Below, in pieces: positions 40,674-49,712 of a stretch of 64,000 bases of DNA (the stretch's first letter is position 1; the number at the start of each line of letters is the position of its first letter). Below the pieces are notes generated by a model, which did no database searches, was not told the origin of the DNA, and saw only the letters and a program-made list of their open reading frames with translations. The stretch is from assembly GCF_900110255.1 (NCBI RefSeq), contig NZ_FODD01000009.1, positions 62,001-126,000 on the forward strand, in the 5' to 3' direction. The position numbers and the translations under genes were made by a program. The stretch is from Actinacidiphila rubida. Lineage in GTDB: Bacteria > Actinomycetota > Actinomycetes > Streptomycetales > Streptomycetaceae.

Positions 40674-42917
40674 TCACGGGGCGTCATCGCGCGGCAGCGC
40701 CTCCGCCTTGGCGCGCATCTCGGCGGCGCGCGCGACACGGAGGGTGTCGAACAGGTCGGCGGCCCGTGTCCAGCTCGCCCTGGCGTGTCCGGTCTCCCCG
40801 AGTTCCAGGTGGGCGGACGCCAGGTTGTCCAGCACCTCGGCCCGCATGTAGTCGTCCTGGAGCTCCTCGAAGATGCCCAGCGCCTTCCGGTAGCCGACGA
40901 CAGCACCGTCCAGCTCGCCCATGCGCTGCCGCACGTAGCCGATGGTGTCCCAGACCGCCGCCTCGTTGCGCTGGTCCCCGACCTCGCGGAGGACGGACAG
41001 CGTCTCCTCGGACCGGGCCATGGCCTCGTCGTAGTGGCCGAGCAGGGCAAGGCACCAGCTCTGGTGCGTGAGAACACGCCCGATCTCCTCGCGGTTCCCG
41101 AGCGCTTCGGCGAGGGCCAGGGCCCGGCGCGTGTGCAGAAGGGACTCGCCGTGGCGGCCCTGGCGAGTCCGGAACCAGGCCAGGTTCCGCTCAGCACGCG
41201 CCTGTTGCTCCGGAACCAGCCGGTGCAGGTGCCGCGTCATCAGATCGAGCGGCTCGTCGGCCTCGTCAGGACGTCCCGTCTCGACCAGCGCGCGGGCCAG
41301 GTTGTGGCAACTCCTGACGATGGCGACGGGGTCGTCGAGCACGAGAGAGGAGTCGAGCGCCATGCGCGTGACGGTGATCTCCTCCGACCATCGGCCCGCG
41401 ACCATGGTGTAGCTCACCCATTCGAGCGTGACGTCGATGCGGTGGCGAATCAGCTCCGGGCTGTCCATCGAGCGCAGGGCCGCCACAGCCGTCGCTTCCT
41501 CCTGGCGGTACCAGGCGAGCCCCTCCTCGCGGCTGTCCATCGCCACGTGCACCACTCCCGGCAACGGATCGCGGGGAAGCTGGTACGGGTCCTGCGCGAT
41601 GAACCGGTTGACGGTGCAGGCGTTGTGCCGGAGGTAGTCCAGCAGGCGGGCCTCGGCGGCGAGGCGGTCGTCGGCCTCCTGGCCGACGAGTTCGGTGCCG
41701 TACGCGCGGACCAGATCGTGCAGCACGTAGCGGCCGTGCGCGTCCCGGGACAGGAGACTGGCCGAGGTGAGTTCACGCAAGTGCCGTCGGGCCTGCGGCA
41801 GGCCGACGTCCGCGAGGGACGCCGCGGCCTCGGCGGACACGGCCGGCCCCGGGTGGAGGGCCAGGTGCCGGAAGAACCGCGCGGTCCCCGGCGTGAGCGC
41901 CCGGTACGAGCGTGAGAAGACCGCGCGGACGTCGACCCGCTGGTCCTGGGACGCGAGCGCGTCCAGCCGAGGCTGGGCCTGCCGCAGTTCACGGACGGCG
42001 GCGCGCAGCGGCATCCGGGCTTCCGCGGCGAGCTGGACGCCGACGACGGCGATCGCCAGCGGCAGGTATCCGCACAGCGCGACCAGGTCGGCGGCGCTCT
42101 CGGGCTCGCTGCCGCAGCGCTCGTCACCGATCCTCGCGGCCAGCGCGGCGAGAGCCTCGGCCTCGGTCCGCACGTCCAGGCTGACGAGTGAGGCGCCTTC
42201 GGTCGCGGCCAGGCCGGAGAGCTGGTTGCGCGAGGTGACGATGGTCAGGCACCCCTTGGAAGCCGGCAGCAGGGGCCTCACCTGCTCCGCGGTCTGCGCG
42301 TTGTCCAGGACGACGATCAGCCGGGAGGAGGCGGTCCGCTCGCGGAACAGAGCGCTGCGGTCGTCGGTGCCGGCCGGGATGTCGCTGCTGGGAACCCCCA
42401 GGGCCCGCAGGAACCCTCCGAGGGCCTCACCCGGATCGAGCGGCTGGCCCGGATGCTCGAATCCCCGCAGGTTCACATACAGCTGGCCGTGGGGGAACCG
42501 GTCGGCGACCCGGTGCGCCCAGTGGACGGCGAGTGCCGTCTTGCCGACACCGGCCATGCCGCCGATGGCGGAGATCACGACGTGGCCACCGTTCGCGGCG
42601 CCCTGGTCGGTGTACGCGTGGACGGACTTCAGCACGTCCTCGCGGCCGCGGAAAGCCGCCAGGTCGGGCGGCAGCTGCTGCGGGACCTGCGAGGTGCGCC
42701 GAGCCGACGCCTGCACGAGCCGCCGCCGCTCGTCCTCGTCGAGTTCCAGCGCGTCCATCAGGTCGCCGAGAGTCGCCTGGCGCGGCAGGCTCTTTCCCCG
42801 TTCCATGTCGCTGATGGCGCGCACGCTCACACCGGATGCCTCGGCGAGGCTTTCCAGTGTGTGCAGGGTGCGCTGCCGCGCCGCCCGCAGCAACTGCCCG
42901 AACGCGCTCCCGTCCAT
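40674..42917 (-). CDS. AfsR-like STAND regulator: XRE HTH, NB-ARC NTPase and TPR
   Basis: The 747-residue protein starts MDGSAFGQLLRAARQ. The XRE-type HTH lies at about 8-60 (LESLAEASGVSVRAISDMERG). The NB-ARC NTPase has Walker A GGMAGVGKT at 119-127, Walker B SSRLIVVLDNAQT and a GxP-type motif CGYLPLAIAVVG. A winged-helix region and about five TPR units (for example RALALAEALGNREEIGRVL) form the C-terminal half. STAND proteins use ligand binding by the repeats to trigger oligomerisation and, here, DNA binding through HTH. Its targets are unknown. It converges on the ABC permease gene. Confidence 0.92.
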   Translation of the reverse strand: MDGSAFGQLLRAARQRTLHTLESLAEASGVSVRAISDMERGKSLPRQATLGDLMDALELDEDERRRLVQASARRTSQVPQQLPPDLAAFRGREDVLKSVHAYTDQGAANGGHVVISAIGGMAGVGKTALAVHWAHRVADRFPHGQLYVNLRGFEHPGQPLDPGEALGGFLRALGVPSSDIPAGTDDRSALFRERTASSRLIVVLDNAQTAEQVRPLLPASKGCLTIVTSRNQLSGLAATEGASLVSLDVRTEAEALAALAARIGDERCGSEPESAADLVALCGYLPLAIAVVGVQLAAEARMPLRAAVRELRQAQPRLDALASQDQRVDVRAVFSRSYRALTPGTARFFRHLALHPGPAVSAEAAASLADVGLPQARRHLRELTSASLLSRDAHGRYVLHDLVRAYGTELVGQEADDRLAAEARLLDYLRHNACTVNRFIAQDPYQLPRDPLPGVVHVAMDSREEGLAWYRQEEATAVAALRSMDSPELIRHRIDVTLEWVSYTMVAGRWSEEITVTRMALDSSLVLDDPVAIVRSCHNLARALVETGRPDEADEPLDLMTRHLHRLVPEQQARAERNLAWFRTRQGRHGESLLHTRRALALAEALGNREEIGRVLTHQSWCLALLGHYDEAMARSEETLSVLREVGDQRNEAAVWDTIGYVRQRMGELDGAVVGYRKALGIFEELQDDYMRAEVLDNLASAHLELGETGHARASWTRAADLFDTLRVARAAEMRAKAEALPRDDAP

Positions 42918-43030
42918 TCCCTACCTCTGCTGCTCCGACAGCTTGTGCGGCCAGATGTTTCCATACGTGCCATTCCAGAATCCAGGATCGGAGCGACGTC
43001 CGAGTGCCGGTCCTGCGTCGTCCGGGCTCG

Positions 43031-43263
43031 TCAGAGGGCGTCGGCGGGGGCCTTGGGATGCACGGGTCGGCCCAGTTCAGCGAACGTCGTGGTGGTGGTC
43101 GGGGCGCCGTCCGCCTTCTGCACGGCCTCGACCACGACGGCGGGTCCGGTCGTCACGACGTCGAGCGTGAGGGAGCCGGCCGAACCGGTCTGTGTCAGTT
43201 CGACGGCCGGCCGGCCGGCGACGGTCGGCGGCCGTCCTTCCTTCTCGGCGGCTGGGCCGGCTA
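43031..43263 (-). pseudogene. Possible 3' remnant of a secreted protein gene
   Basis: The minus-strand frame ending at TGA 43031 reads VELTQTGSAGSLTLDVVTTG, then VVVEAVQKADGAP and ELGRPVHPKAP, with third positions rich in G/C. It has no start codon before the terminator of the GH1 gene, so it looks like the tail of a beta-rich protein left after deletion. The remainder of 42918-43319 carries the STAND gene promoter and no other gene that I can see. Confidence 0.3.
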
Positions 43264-43270
43264 CCGATCC

Positions 43271-43303
43271 GCCCGCGGGCCTGCACGTGCCAAGCCCGCG
43301 GGC
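43271..43303 (-). terminator. Stem-loop terminator of the GH1 gene
   Basis: GCCCGCGGGC at 43271-43280 is repeated at 43294-43303; each copy is self-complementary, so they pair across a 13-base loop that contains GCACGTGC. It begins 17 bases after the GH1 stop codon. Confidence 0.75.
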
Positions 43304-43319
43304 CCGTTCACGGCACGGC

Positions 43320-44726
<1,407 letters not shown>

Positions 44727-44947
44727 GGGGCGGCTCCTCGGGTGAACGGTCCTCGCGGCGGCCCAGGTTACGTCACCGCTGATCAGGGGCGGACGTCGAG
44801 TGCGCCGCGAGCCCCGCGCGCACGGCGCCGGCCCTCAGCAGGAATCGTCCGCGCCGTCCAGCCCGACACCGCTGTTCCCCGCCCCTCCCGTTGATCCCCG
44901 TTGAGTAGCATCGCGCGAGCGTTCACCGTCCCGTCAGAGGGGTTTCC

Positions 44948-45478
44948 GTGTCGTCGAAGGCAGAACTGCTGCGGCTCCTCCAGCCGCCGGCGGAGAAGTG
45001 GCCTCTCCCGAGCCGGGAGGAGATCGAGCAGGGCTACGGCAGCGCACTTCCCGCCGACTACCTGTGGCTGGCCGGGACCTACGGTCTGGGCGAGATCTCG
45101 CGGTACCTCAGCATCTTCCCCCCGCTCGCCGCCTCCGAGATCGGAACGCGCACGGGTGTCTTTCCGACCTCTGCCGAGTCGTCCGAGTTCGACGACGGGA
45201 ACGAGGGCCTCGATCCCGCTTACCTGAAGCCCGGCGGCCTGCTCATGTGGGGCTTCAACCACAACGACGACTTCGCCTTCTGGAGCCCGGTCGGCGATCC
45301 GGCCACCTGGCCGATCGTCATCCGCCGGCACCTGCCGCAGTCGGGCCCGAACTGGATCCGGTACGACCTCGGAATCGTCGAATTCCTCGTGCGCACCTTT
45401 CACGGGCAGCTGGCCGGCAACCCTTTCAGCGGCGACGACCTCTGGCACAACACGTCGCCGACCTTCGAGCGGGGCTGA
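44948..45478 (+). CDS. SMI1/KNR4 (SUKH) family protein
   Basis: The 176-residue protein starts at GTG 44948 (VSSKAELLRLLQPP) after AGAGGGG. It shows SUKH features: an early PSREEIEQGYGSALPADYLWLAGTYG block, split by a turn, and the later YLKPGGLLMWGFNHNDDFAFW with WPIVIRR. SUKH proteins often act as immunity proteins for secreted toxins, but many are orphan. No toxin gene is adjacent; the Rhs gene at the far end of the window is too distant to link. It is transcribed alone. Confidence 0.75.
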   Translation: MSSKAELLRLLQPPAEKWPLPSREEIEQGYGSALPADYLWLAGTYGLGEISRYLSIFPPLAASEIGTRTGVFPTSAESSEFDDGNEGLDPAYLKPGGLLMWGFNHNDDFAFWSPVGDPATWPIVIRRHLPQSGPNWIRYDLGIVEFLVRTFHGQLAGNPFSGDDLWHNTSPTFERG

Positions 45479-45611
45479 GGCCCGACAACGAGCCTCCCCG
45501 GCAACGGGCCCCCGCTCGGCTCTTGCGGATGTGCCAGGCCGGCGACGGCCGCTGCGCATCAGCCGGCGCTGCGCGTGGGTGCGGCGTGGGTGCATGAGCG
45601 GGTCGTGACCG

Positions 45612-46298
45612 CTACTGCCGCTTCGCGGTGCTGCGTATGCGCTCCCGCCAGGCTGCGGTGTCGCCCCGCATGGCCTCGTCGATGGCCTTGCGCGCCTGAC
45701 CCAGCGGAAGATCCGCTGTGTAGACCGGGGTTCCGGGTTCCTGCCGCCAGGAGTTGTCGAGGTCGCCCGCGTCGAATCCGTCGAAGCCGATCTCGTCGAG
45801 CAGCGCGATGACGGTCCGCTTGGCGGCCGCGTCCGAGCCGGACACCGGAGCGGCTATCCGCCGGGAGTCCCCCCGAGGTCGGCCGCCGGAGGCGAGGCTG
45901 GCGGCGCCTACGGTGTTCAAGGCTTTGATGATCGGCCGGTTGAGCTGCCGCGCGACCCACAGTCCCTCCGGGAGCCCGTCGTCGATCGCGGCGATGGGCT
46001 GGTCCCGAAGCTCGGGCACGTAGTTGCTGGTGTCGATGACGACGGCCCCGGCCGGCAGGTGCTTTTCGACCGTGCGGCCGAGTCCCGGCAGTGCGCCCGA
46101 CGGCACGCTGACGATCAGTACCTGGGCGCGGCCGACGGCCTCGGCCGTCTCGGCCGCGGTGGCGCCGGTCCGGTTCGCGAGTTCCGCGAGGGACGCGGGC
46201 CCCCGAGAGTTGGCGATCGTCACCGTGTGGCCGCGTCCGGCCAGTTGCTCTGCCAGCGTGCCACCGATGCTGCCACTTCCGATGATGGAGATGTCCAT
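45612..46298 (-). CDS. NAD(P)-binding F420-dependent NADP reductase-like protein
   Basis: The 228-residue protein starts MDISIIGSGSIGGTLAEQL, with GAGGAG upstream. The Rossmann motif G-x-G-x-I-G is followed by HTVTIANSRGP, in which the Asn-Ser-Arg fits NADP phosphate binding. Further on, VVIDTSNYVPELRD, VKALNT-like IIKALNTVGAASLA and VSGSDAAAKRTVIALLDEIG match the F420-dependent NADP reductase family, although many members act on other substrates. It is cotranscribed with the upstream TetR gene (62-base gap). Confidence 0.85.
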   Translation of the reverse strand: MDISIIGSGSIGGTLAEQLAGRGHTVTIANSRGPASLAELANRTGATAAETAEAVGRAQVLIVSVPSGALPGLGRTVEKHLPAGAVVIDTSNYVPELRDQPIAAIDDGLPEGLWVARQLNRPIIKALNTVGAASLASGGRPRGDSRRIAAPVSGSDAAAKRTVIALLDEIGFDGFDAGDLDNSWRQEPGTPVYTADLPLGQARKAIDEAMRGDTAAWRERIRSTAKRQ

Positions 46299-46360
46299 GG
46301 CTCTCCTCTTCCTGATCGCTCCGGGTTCCGCAGCTCGCCCCGGATGTGGTTGCGGTTCCG

Positions 46361-46942
46361 TCATGCGGTCGGTACGGCCGTCTTCGCGGTTGACCGGAGG
46401 CCGTCGAGGACCACGGTGAGATGGGTGGTTCTCGCCCGGCCCGTGTCCGGATCGCGCGGCAACGCAGAGACGATCGCGAGCACGTCGGCGGAGGAGACGT
46501 CGCGGCGCACTCCCGCAAGCTCCTGGGCTCGCCGGAACAGTACGTCGAACGCGGTCTTCATCGGCGTGCAGAGCTCTCCGATGGGTGAACTGTCCTCCAG
46601 CACCGCCGCGCTGATGCGGGCGTTCATCCCGCGGTACTGGGCGCCGACCTCCTCGTACGCGCTGAGCCACTCCAGCAGTGCCTGCCAAGGATCCGGTGCG
46701 GCCATCCGGGTTTCGGCGGCCTCGACGAGGGTGTCCACCTGCGAGCGGAGGATGGCGACGAACAGGTGCTCGCGCGTGGGGAAGCGGCGGTACATCGTCG
46801 CCCGGCCCACCCCTGCCCGCCTGGGGATCTCGTCAAGGGGAGCATCCGCCCCCAGCTCCTTGAAGACATCCGTCGCGGCGGCGAGGAGGGCGCTGACATT
46901 ACGTGCCGCGTCGGCGCGGATCGCCCGGCTGGAGGTGGTCAT
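46361..46942 (-). CDS. TetR-family regulator
   Basis: The 193-residue protein starts MTTSSRAIRADAARNVSAL. The HTH is LDEIPRRAGVGRATMYRRFP at about 37-56 with THRE-like TREHLFVAIL after it. The C-terminal domain matches the branch that also contains the TetR encoded at 50906 (both carry AGVG-x-x-T-x-YR-x-FPTR). It leads an operon with the F420-type oxidoreductase and is divergent from a VOC protein gene. A dyad at 46960-46982, 18 bases before its ATG, is its likely operator. Confidence 0.9.
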   Translation of the reverse strand: MTTSSRAIRADAARNVSALLAAATDVFKELGADAPLDEIPRRAGVGRATMYRRFPTREHLFVAILRSQVDTLVEAAETRMAAPDPWQALLEWLSAYEEVGAQYRGMNARISAAVLEDSSPIGELCTPMKTAFDVLFRRAQELAGVRRDVSSADVLAIVSALPRDPDTGRARTTHLTVVLDGLRSTAKTAVPTA

Positions 46943-46959
46943 GCTGCGACCGTAACAGC

Positions 46960-46982
46960 TAAGCGGACACAGTGACCACTTA
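46960..46982. promoter_or_regulatory. TetR operator, TAAGCGG/CCACTTA dyad
   Basis: TAAGCGG at 46960-46966 and CCACTTA at 46976-46982 are inverted around ACACAGTGA. The half-site TAAGYGGACAC is the same as that at the TetR/SDR locus near 51574. It lies between a TetR operon and the divergent VOC gene. Confidence 0.65.
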
Positions 46983-47030
46983 TGGCGTAGCGTTGAGGGC
47001 GCACTGTCCGCCGAGGAAGGGGAGCGAGAA

Positions 47031-47507
47031 ATGGATCAGAGGATCTGGCACATCGGAGTGGCCGTCGACGACCTGGAGAAGGGGAAGAAGGAGTTCGCCG
47101 AGGTGTTCGGGGTGTCCTGGCGCCCCACTCGGGTCCGCGTGCTGACGCTGACCGACGCGCAGGGCACCGACCACGAGGTCGAGTGCCACGTGACCTTCTC
47201 CGAGGGTGGCCCGTTCGCCGTCGAACTGTGGGAGGCGATCCCCGGCACGCCGCTGGCGGCCGCACCGGGGGGAGGCGTGCACCACATCGGCTACTGGGTC
47301 GACGACATCGCCCGGGAGAACGAGCGACTGACGACCTTGGGTTTCGGCCCTCATGCGACCGTCGGCCGGCGACCGCTGCTCAATGCCGGGCCGTCGGGAA
47401 CGGTCGTGGAACTGTGCGACCTGCACAGCGACCGCCCCCAGTTGCGCGACCTGTTCCCGGCCGGCTCGCAGTACGCCGGGCCACCCGTGCTCGACTCCGC
47501 CCTGTGA
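47031..47507 (+). CDS. VOC (glyoxalase-fold) protein
   Basis: The 158-residue protein starts MDQRIWHIGVAVDDLEKGKK after AGGAAGGGGAG. Two beta-alpha-beta-beta-beta modules are apparent, with metal-ligand positions at HIGVAVDD (first His), FAVELWEAIPG (Glu), GGVHHIGYWVDDI (second His) and GTVVELCDLHS (second Glu). The complete set of ligands supports a metal-dependent lyase, epimerase or dioxygenase. It is divergent from the TetR/oxidoreductase operon and probably shares its operator. Confidence 0.87.
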   Translation: MDQRIWHIGVAVDDLEKGKKEFAEVFGVSWRPTRVRVLTLTDAQGTDHEVECHVTFSEGGPFAVELWEAIPGTPLAAAPGGGVHHIGYWVDDIARENERLTTLGFGPHATVGRRPLLNAGPSGTVVELCDLHSDRPQLRDLFPAGSQYAGPPVLDSAL

Positions 47508-47596
47508 ACCGGCACGGGCGCCCCTGGTGCATCCCCGCACCCCAGGCGCGCTTCCCTGCCTCCCGTCGCCCTGACGGGGACTTGCGGGACGTTGTT

Positions 47597-47613
47597 GTAA
47601 CGTTTATGGTTAC
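47597..47613. promoter_or_regulatory. GTAAC-N7-GTTAC site at the Rrf2 gene
   Basis: The 17-bp inverted repeat GTAAC-GTTTATG-GTTAC is extended by TTG/CAA pairs outside. It lies about 45 bases before the chosen Rrf2 start. The same dyad with the same spacing is found before the SnoaL gene at 48131. Confidence 0.7.
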
Positions 47614-47658
47614 GACAAGTCGATGGCAGGCCAGGGAGTCAAGGAGGCGAGGCCCGAG

Positions 47659-48090
47659 GTGAGCGCCAACAGCAGGATGACCGTTGCGGCGCATGCCCTG
47701 ACGTGGATTGGGCTGTATCAGCGCCGCGGTCACGAGGTCGCCACCTCCGAGCAGATCGCGACGAGCGTCAACACCAACCCCGTGGTCATACGACGCCTGC
47801 TGGCCGACCTGCGGAAGGCCGGCCTGGCTGAATCGCGGCGAGGTGCGGGAGCGGGCTGGATGCTCTCCCGGGACCTCGCGGCGATCACCTTGCTCGACGT
47901 CCATGACGCGATCGCTGCGGGGCCGATCTTCGCTCTGCACCGCTCGCCCCCCGACCCCGAGTGCGTCGTGGGGCACGGCATAGGGCCGGCCATGACCGCC
48001 GTCTACGACCAGATCGAGAGAACGCTGCGCGGGGAGTTGGCGAGGACCACGCTGGAGGACATCCTGCGGGACGTGCTGAAGGCCGTCTGA
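47659..48090 (+). CDS. Rrf2-family regulator with a single cysteine
   Basis: The 143-residue protein is started at GTG 47659, since VSANSRMTVAAHALTWI is the conserved Rrf2 N-terminus and AAGGAGG lies upstream; an ATG at 47623 would add 12 residues. The HTH is TSEQIATSVNTNPVVIRRLL with the wing RRGAGAGWMLSRD. Only one Cys (Cys102, in PECVVGHG) remains where FeS members such as NsrR have three, so cluster binding is unlikely; it may resemble thiol- or ligand-sensing Rrf2 proteins. It is followed by a SnoaL-like gene that has the same operator dyad. Confidence 0.9.
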   Translation: MSANSRMTVAAHALTWIGLYQRRGHEVATSEQIATSVNTNPVVIRRLLADLRKAGLAESRRGAGAGWMLSRDLAAITLLDVHDAIAAGPIFALHRSPPDPECVVGHGIGPAMTAVYDQIERTLRGELARTTLEDILRDVLKAV

Positions 48091-48130
48091 GTGTGCTCCG
48101 GTCGGGACGCACTTTTTCTCGCTCTTCAAT

Positions 48131-48147
48131 GTAACTGCATTGGTTAC
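48131..48147. promoter_or_regulatory. GTAAC-N7-GTTAC site at the SnoaL gene
   Basis: GTAAC-TGCATTG-GTTAC repeats the dyad found at 47597, with identical half-sites and spacing. It lies 111 bases before the ATG at 48258 and 41 bases after the Rrf2 stop, in an A/T-richer patch fit for a promoter. Confidence 0.7.
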
Positions 48148-48257
48148 CTCCAGGATTGGGAGAGCCCGATGGGACAGCTCGACGACGTCGACCGGCGCTG
48201 AAGGACTTCACACATCTCAACGAGCTCCACCGGTACGCAAAGACAAGGACAAGCACC

Positions 48258-48674
48258 ATGGCAACAGACACGCAGACCTCAAGGGCCGTGGCCGAGCAGT
48301 TCGTGGAGCGCCTCGGCAGGCAGGACCAGGACGGCGTCCAGGAACTGTTCGCGGAAGACATCGACTGGCACGTGCCGGGCAATGACCAACTGCCCTGGAC
48401 GGGCCGCCGTACCCACCGAGAGGATGTCGCGCCTTACTTCACCACGATGTGGCCGCACTTCGTAGACGGCAAGAGCAAGGTCGTGCTGGAGCGGATCATC
48501 GTCGACGGCGGTGACGTGATGCTGCTGGGAATCTTCACGCACACCGTCGCATCCAGCGGCAAGGAGTTCACCACCCCATCGGCGATGCACCTGGTGGTGG
48601 AAGACGGCGAGATCGTCCGCATGCACCTGTACGAAGACACGCTGACAGTCGATCAGGCGTTCAGCATCGACTGA
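48258..48674 (+). CDS. SnoaL/NTF2-like protein, probable Rrf2 target
   Basis: The 138-residue protein starts MATDTQTSRAVAEQFVERL. The NTF2 fold is visible: DGVQELFAEDIDWHVPGN, GRRTHREDVAPYFTTMWPHF, IIVDGGDVMLLGIFTHTV and AMHLVVEDGEIVRMHLYED. WHVPG with the later H-L-V-V-E-DGEI pattern is the usual SnoaL-like ligand cavity. It is probably an enzyme or binding protein for a small reactive compound. The 3' end overlaps the end of a minus-strand small frame by 14 bases. Confidence 0.87.
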   Translation: MATDTQTSRAVAEQFVERLGRQDQDGVQELFAEDIDWHVPGNDQLPWTGRRTHREDVAPYFTTMWPHFVDGKSKVVLERIIVDGGDVMLLGIFTHTVASSGKEFTTPSAMHLVVEDGEIVRMHLYEDTLTVDQAFSID

Positions 48675-48885
48675 GAGCGAAACGGGTTCGTGAGCGTCTC
48701 CCGCCACCCGCAGCTGGGGTGTCGTCGCATTTGCTCAGCTGCGGGACGTCGTCGGTGAGGATCCAGACCCTGGCGTCACCACCGGCGTTGAAGTGGGTGT
48801 CCTGGTACAGACGGTCAGGCATACTGCGACGTCGTTCGGACCAGCCGTGTTGCCGGGCTCGCTGCCGGTGCGTTCTCGGGCTCAT
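48661..48885 (-). CDS. Possible small third ORF of the YbjQ operon
   Basis: A 74-codon frame starts at ATG 48885, overlapping the stop of the YbjQ-type gene as ATGA, and ends at 48661. The middle part reads DRLYQDTHFNAGGDARVWIL and has good third-position G/C, while both ends are Arg-rich and less convincing. No domain is recognised. It may be a coupled small protein or the remnant of a longer gene. Confidence 0.3.
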   Translation of the reverse strand: MSPRTHRQRARQHGWSERRRSMPDRLYQDTHFNAGGDARVWILTDDVPQLSKCDDTPAAGGGRRSRTRFALSRC

Positions 48886-49712
48886 CCGTCCAGGCTCAGC
48901 ACCATGGTGGGTCGTTGGATGTGATGGTCGGCTCGCAGCGGGCGGATCGCGGTGCCGATGGAGAAGAACTCGGTGGTATGGCCGCCCCAGCGGTGGTTGT
49001 GGGCGTTGAGTTGCACGCCGACGATCCCTTCCGCGTGGAGTTCCGCGGCTTCGGCCTGCATCCTCGCCATGGCCAGTTCGCGCGCGTCGTACAGCGCCTG
49101 GGTGAACTGCGCGATCTCGATGTTCTTGCCGAGGCTGGGCAGGACCGCGCTCATCTTCTGGTGTGCGATGTGGTAGACGCAGGTGCCCATCACCATGCCG
49201 AGAGGGGCGTAGCCGGCCTGGATCAGCGTCCAGAAGTCCTGTCCCGACAGGTCGGAGGTGAACGGTCTGCCTTTGCTGTTGCGCCACTGGCCGCCGCCGG
49301 GGGGCGGCGTGCCGGCCTTGACCGCTGTCCCGATCGCGAGGAACTCCGCCACGTCCTCGCCGAACGCCCGTGGCTCCACCGTCAGCCGGACCCCGACGAT
49401 GCCGTCGGCGCGCAGTGCCGCCGCCTCCGCCTCCATCCGGGTCATCGCCAAGTCGCGTGCGTGGTACATCGCCTGGCTGAGTGTGGTCAGCTCCTGGTTC
49501 CTGCTCCACCGGCCCACCTGAAGGCCGACGTGGTAGATCGAGCTCCCCAGGACCATGCCGATCGGCCTGAAGCCCGCTTCCCGCACGAGCAGGAACTCGT
49601 TCACCGACAGGTCGCTGGTGAAGATGGCCCGGGGGTTGCCCGGCTTGAGCCCCGTCAACCGCCGTATCGCGGCGGCGGCCAGATCGTTCCCGTCCGGCTC
49701 TGCCTTGGTCAT
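48882..49712 (-). CDS. Protein with two YbjQ (UPF0145, heavy-metal-binding-like) domains
   Basis: The 276-residue protein starts MTKAEPDGNDLAAAAIRRL. Two homologous halves are evident. Each has a segment RAIFTSDLSVNEFLLVREAG or RPFTSDLSGQDFWTLIQAG, then VLGSSIYHVG or VMGTCVYHIA, a helix with ARDLAMTRMEAEAAALRADG or ARELAMARMQAEAAELHAEG, and the YbjQ strand GIVGVRL or GIVGVQL ending in AIGTAV or SIGTAI. YbjQ proteins form ring-like oligomers of unknown role. The start overlaps the stop of another such gene, so this is an operon. Confidence 0.8.
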   Translation of the reverse strand: MTKAEPDGNDLAAAAIRRLTGLKPGNPRAIFTSDLSVNEFLLVREAGFRPIGMVLGSSIYHVGLQVGRWSRNQELTTLSQAMYHARDLAMTRMEAEAAALRADGIVGVRLTVEPRAFGEDVAEFLAIGTAVKAGTPPPGGGQWRNSKGRPFTSDLSGQDFWTLIQAGYAPLGMVMGTCVYHIAHQKMSAVLPSLGKNIEIAQFTQALYDARELAMARMQAEAAELHAEGIVGVQLNAHNHRWGGHTTEFFSIGTAIRPLRADHHIQRPTMVLSLDG

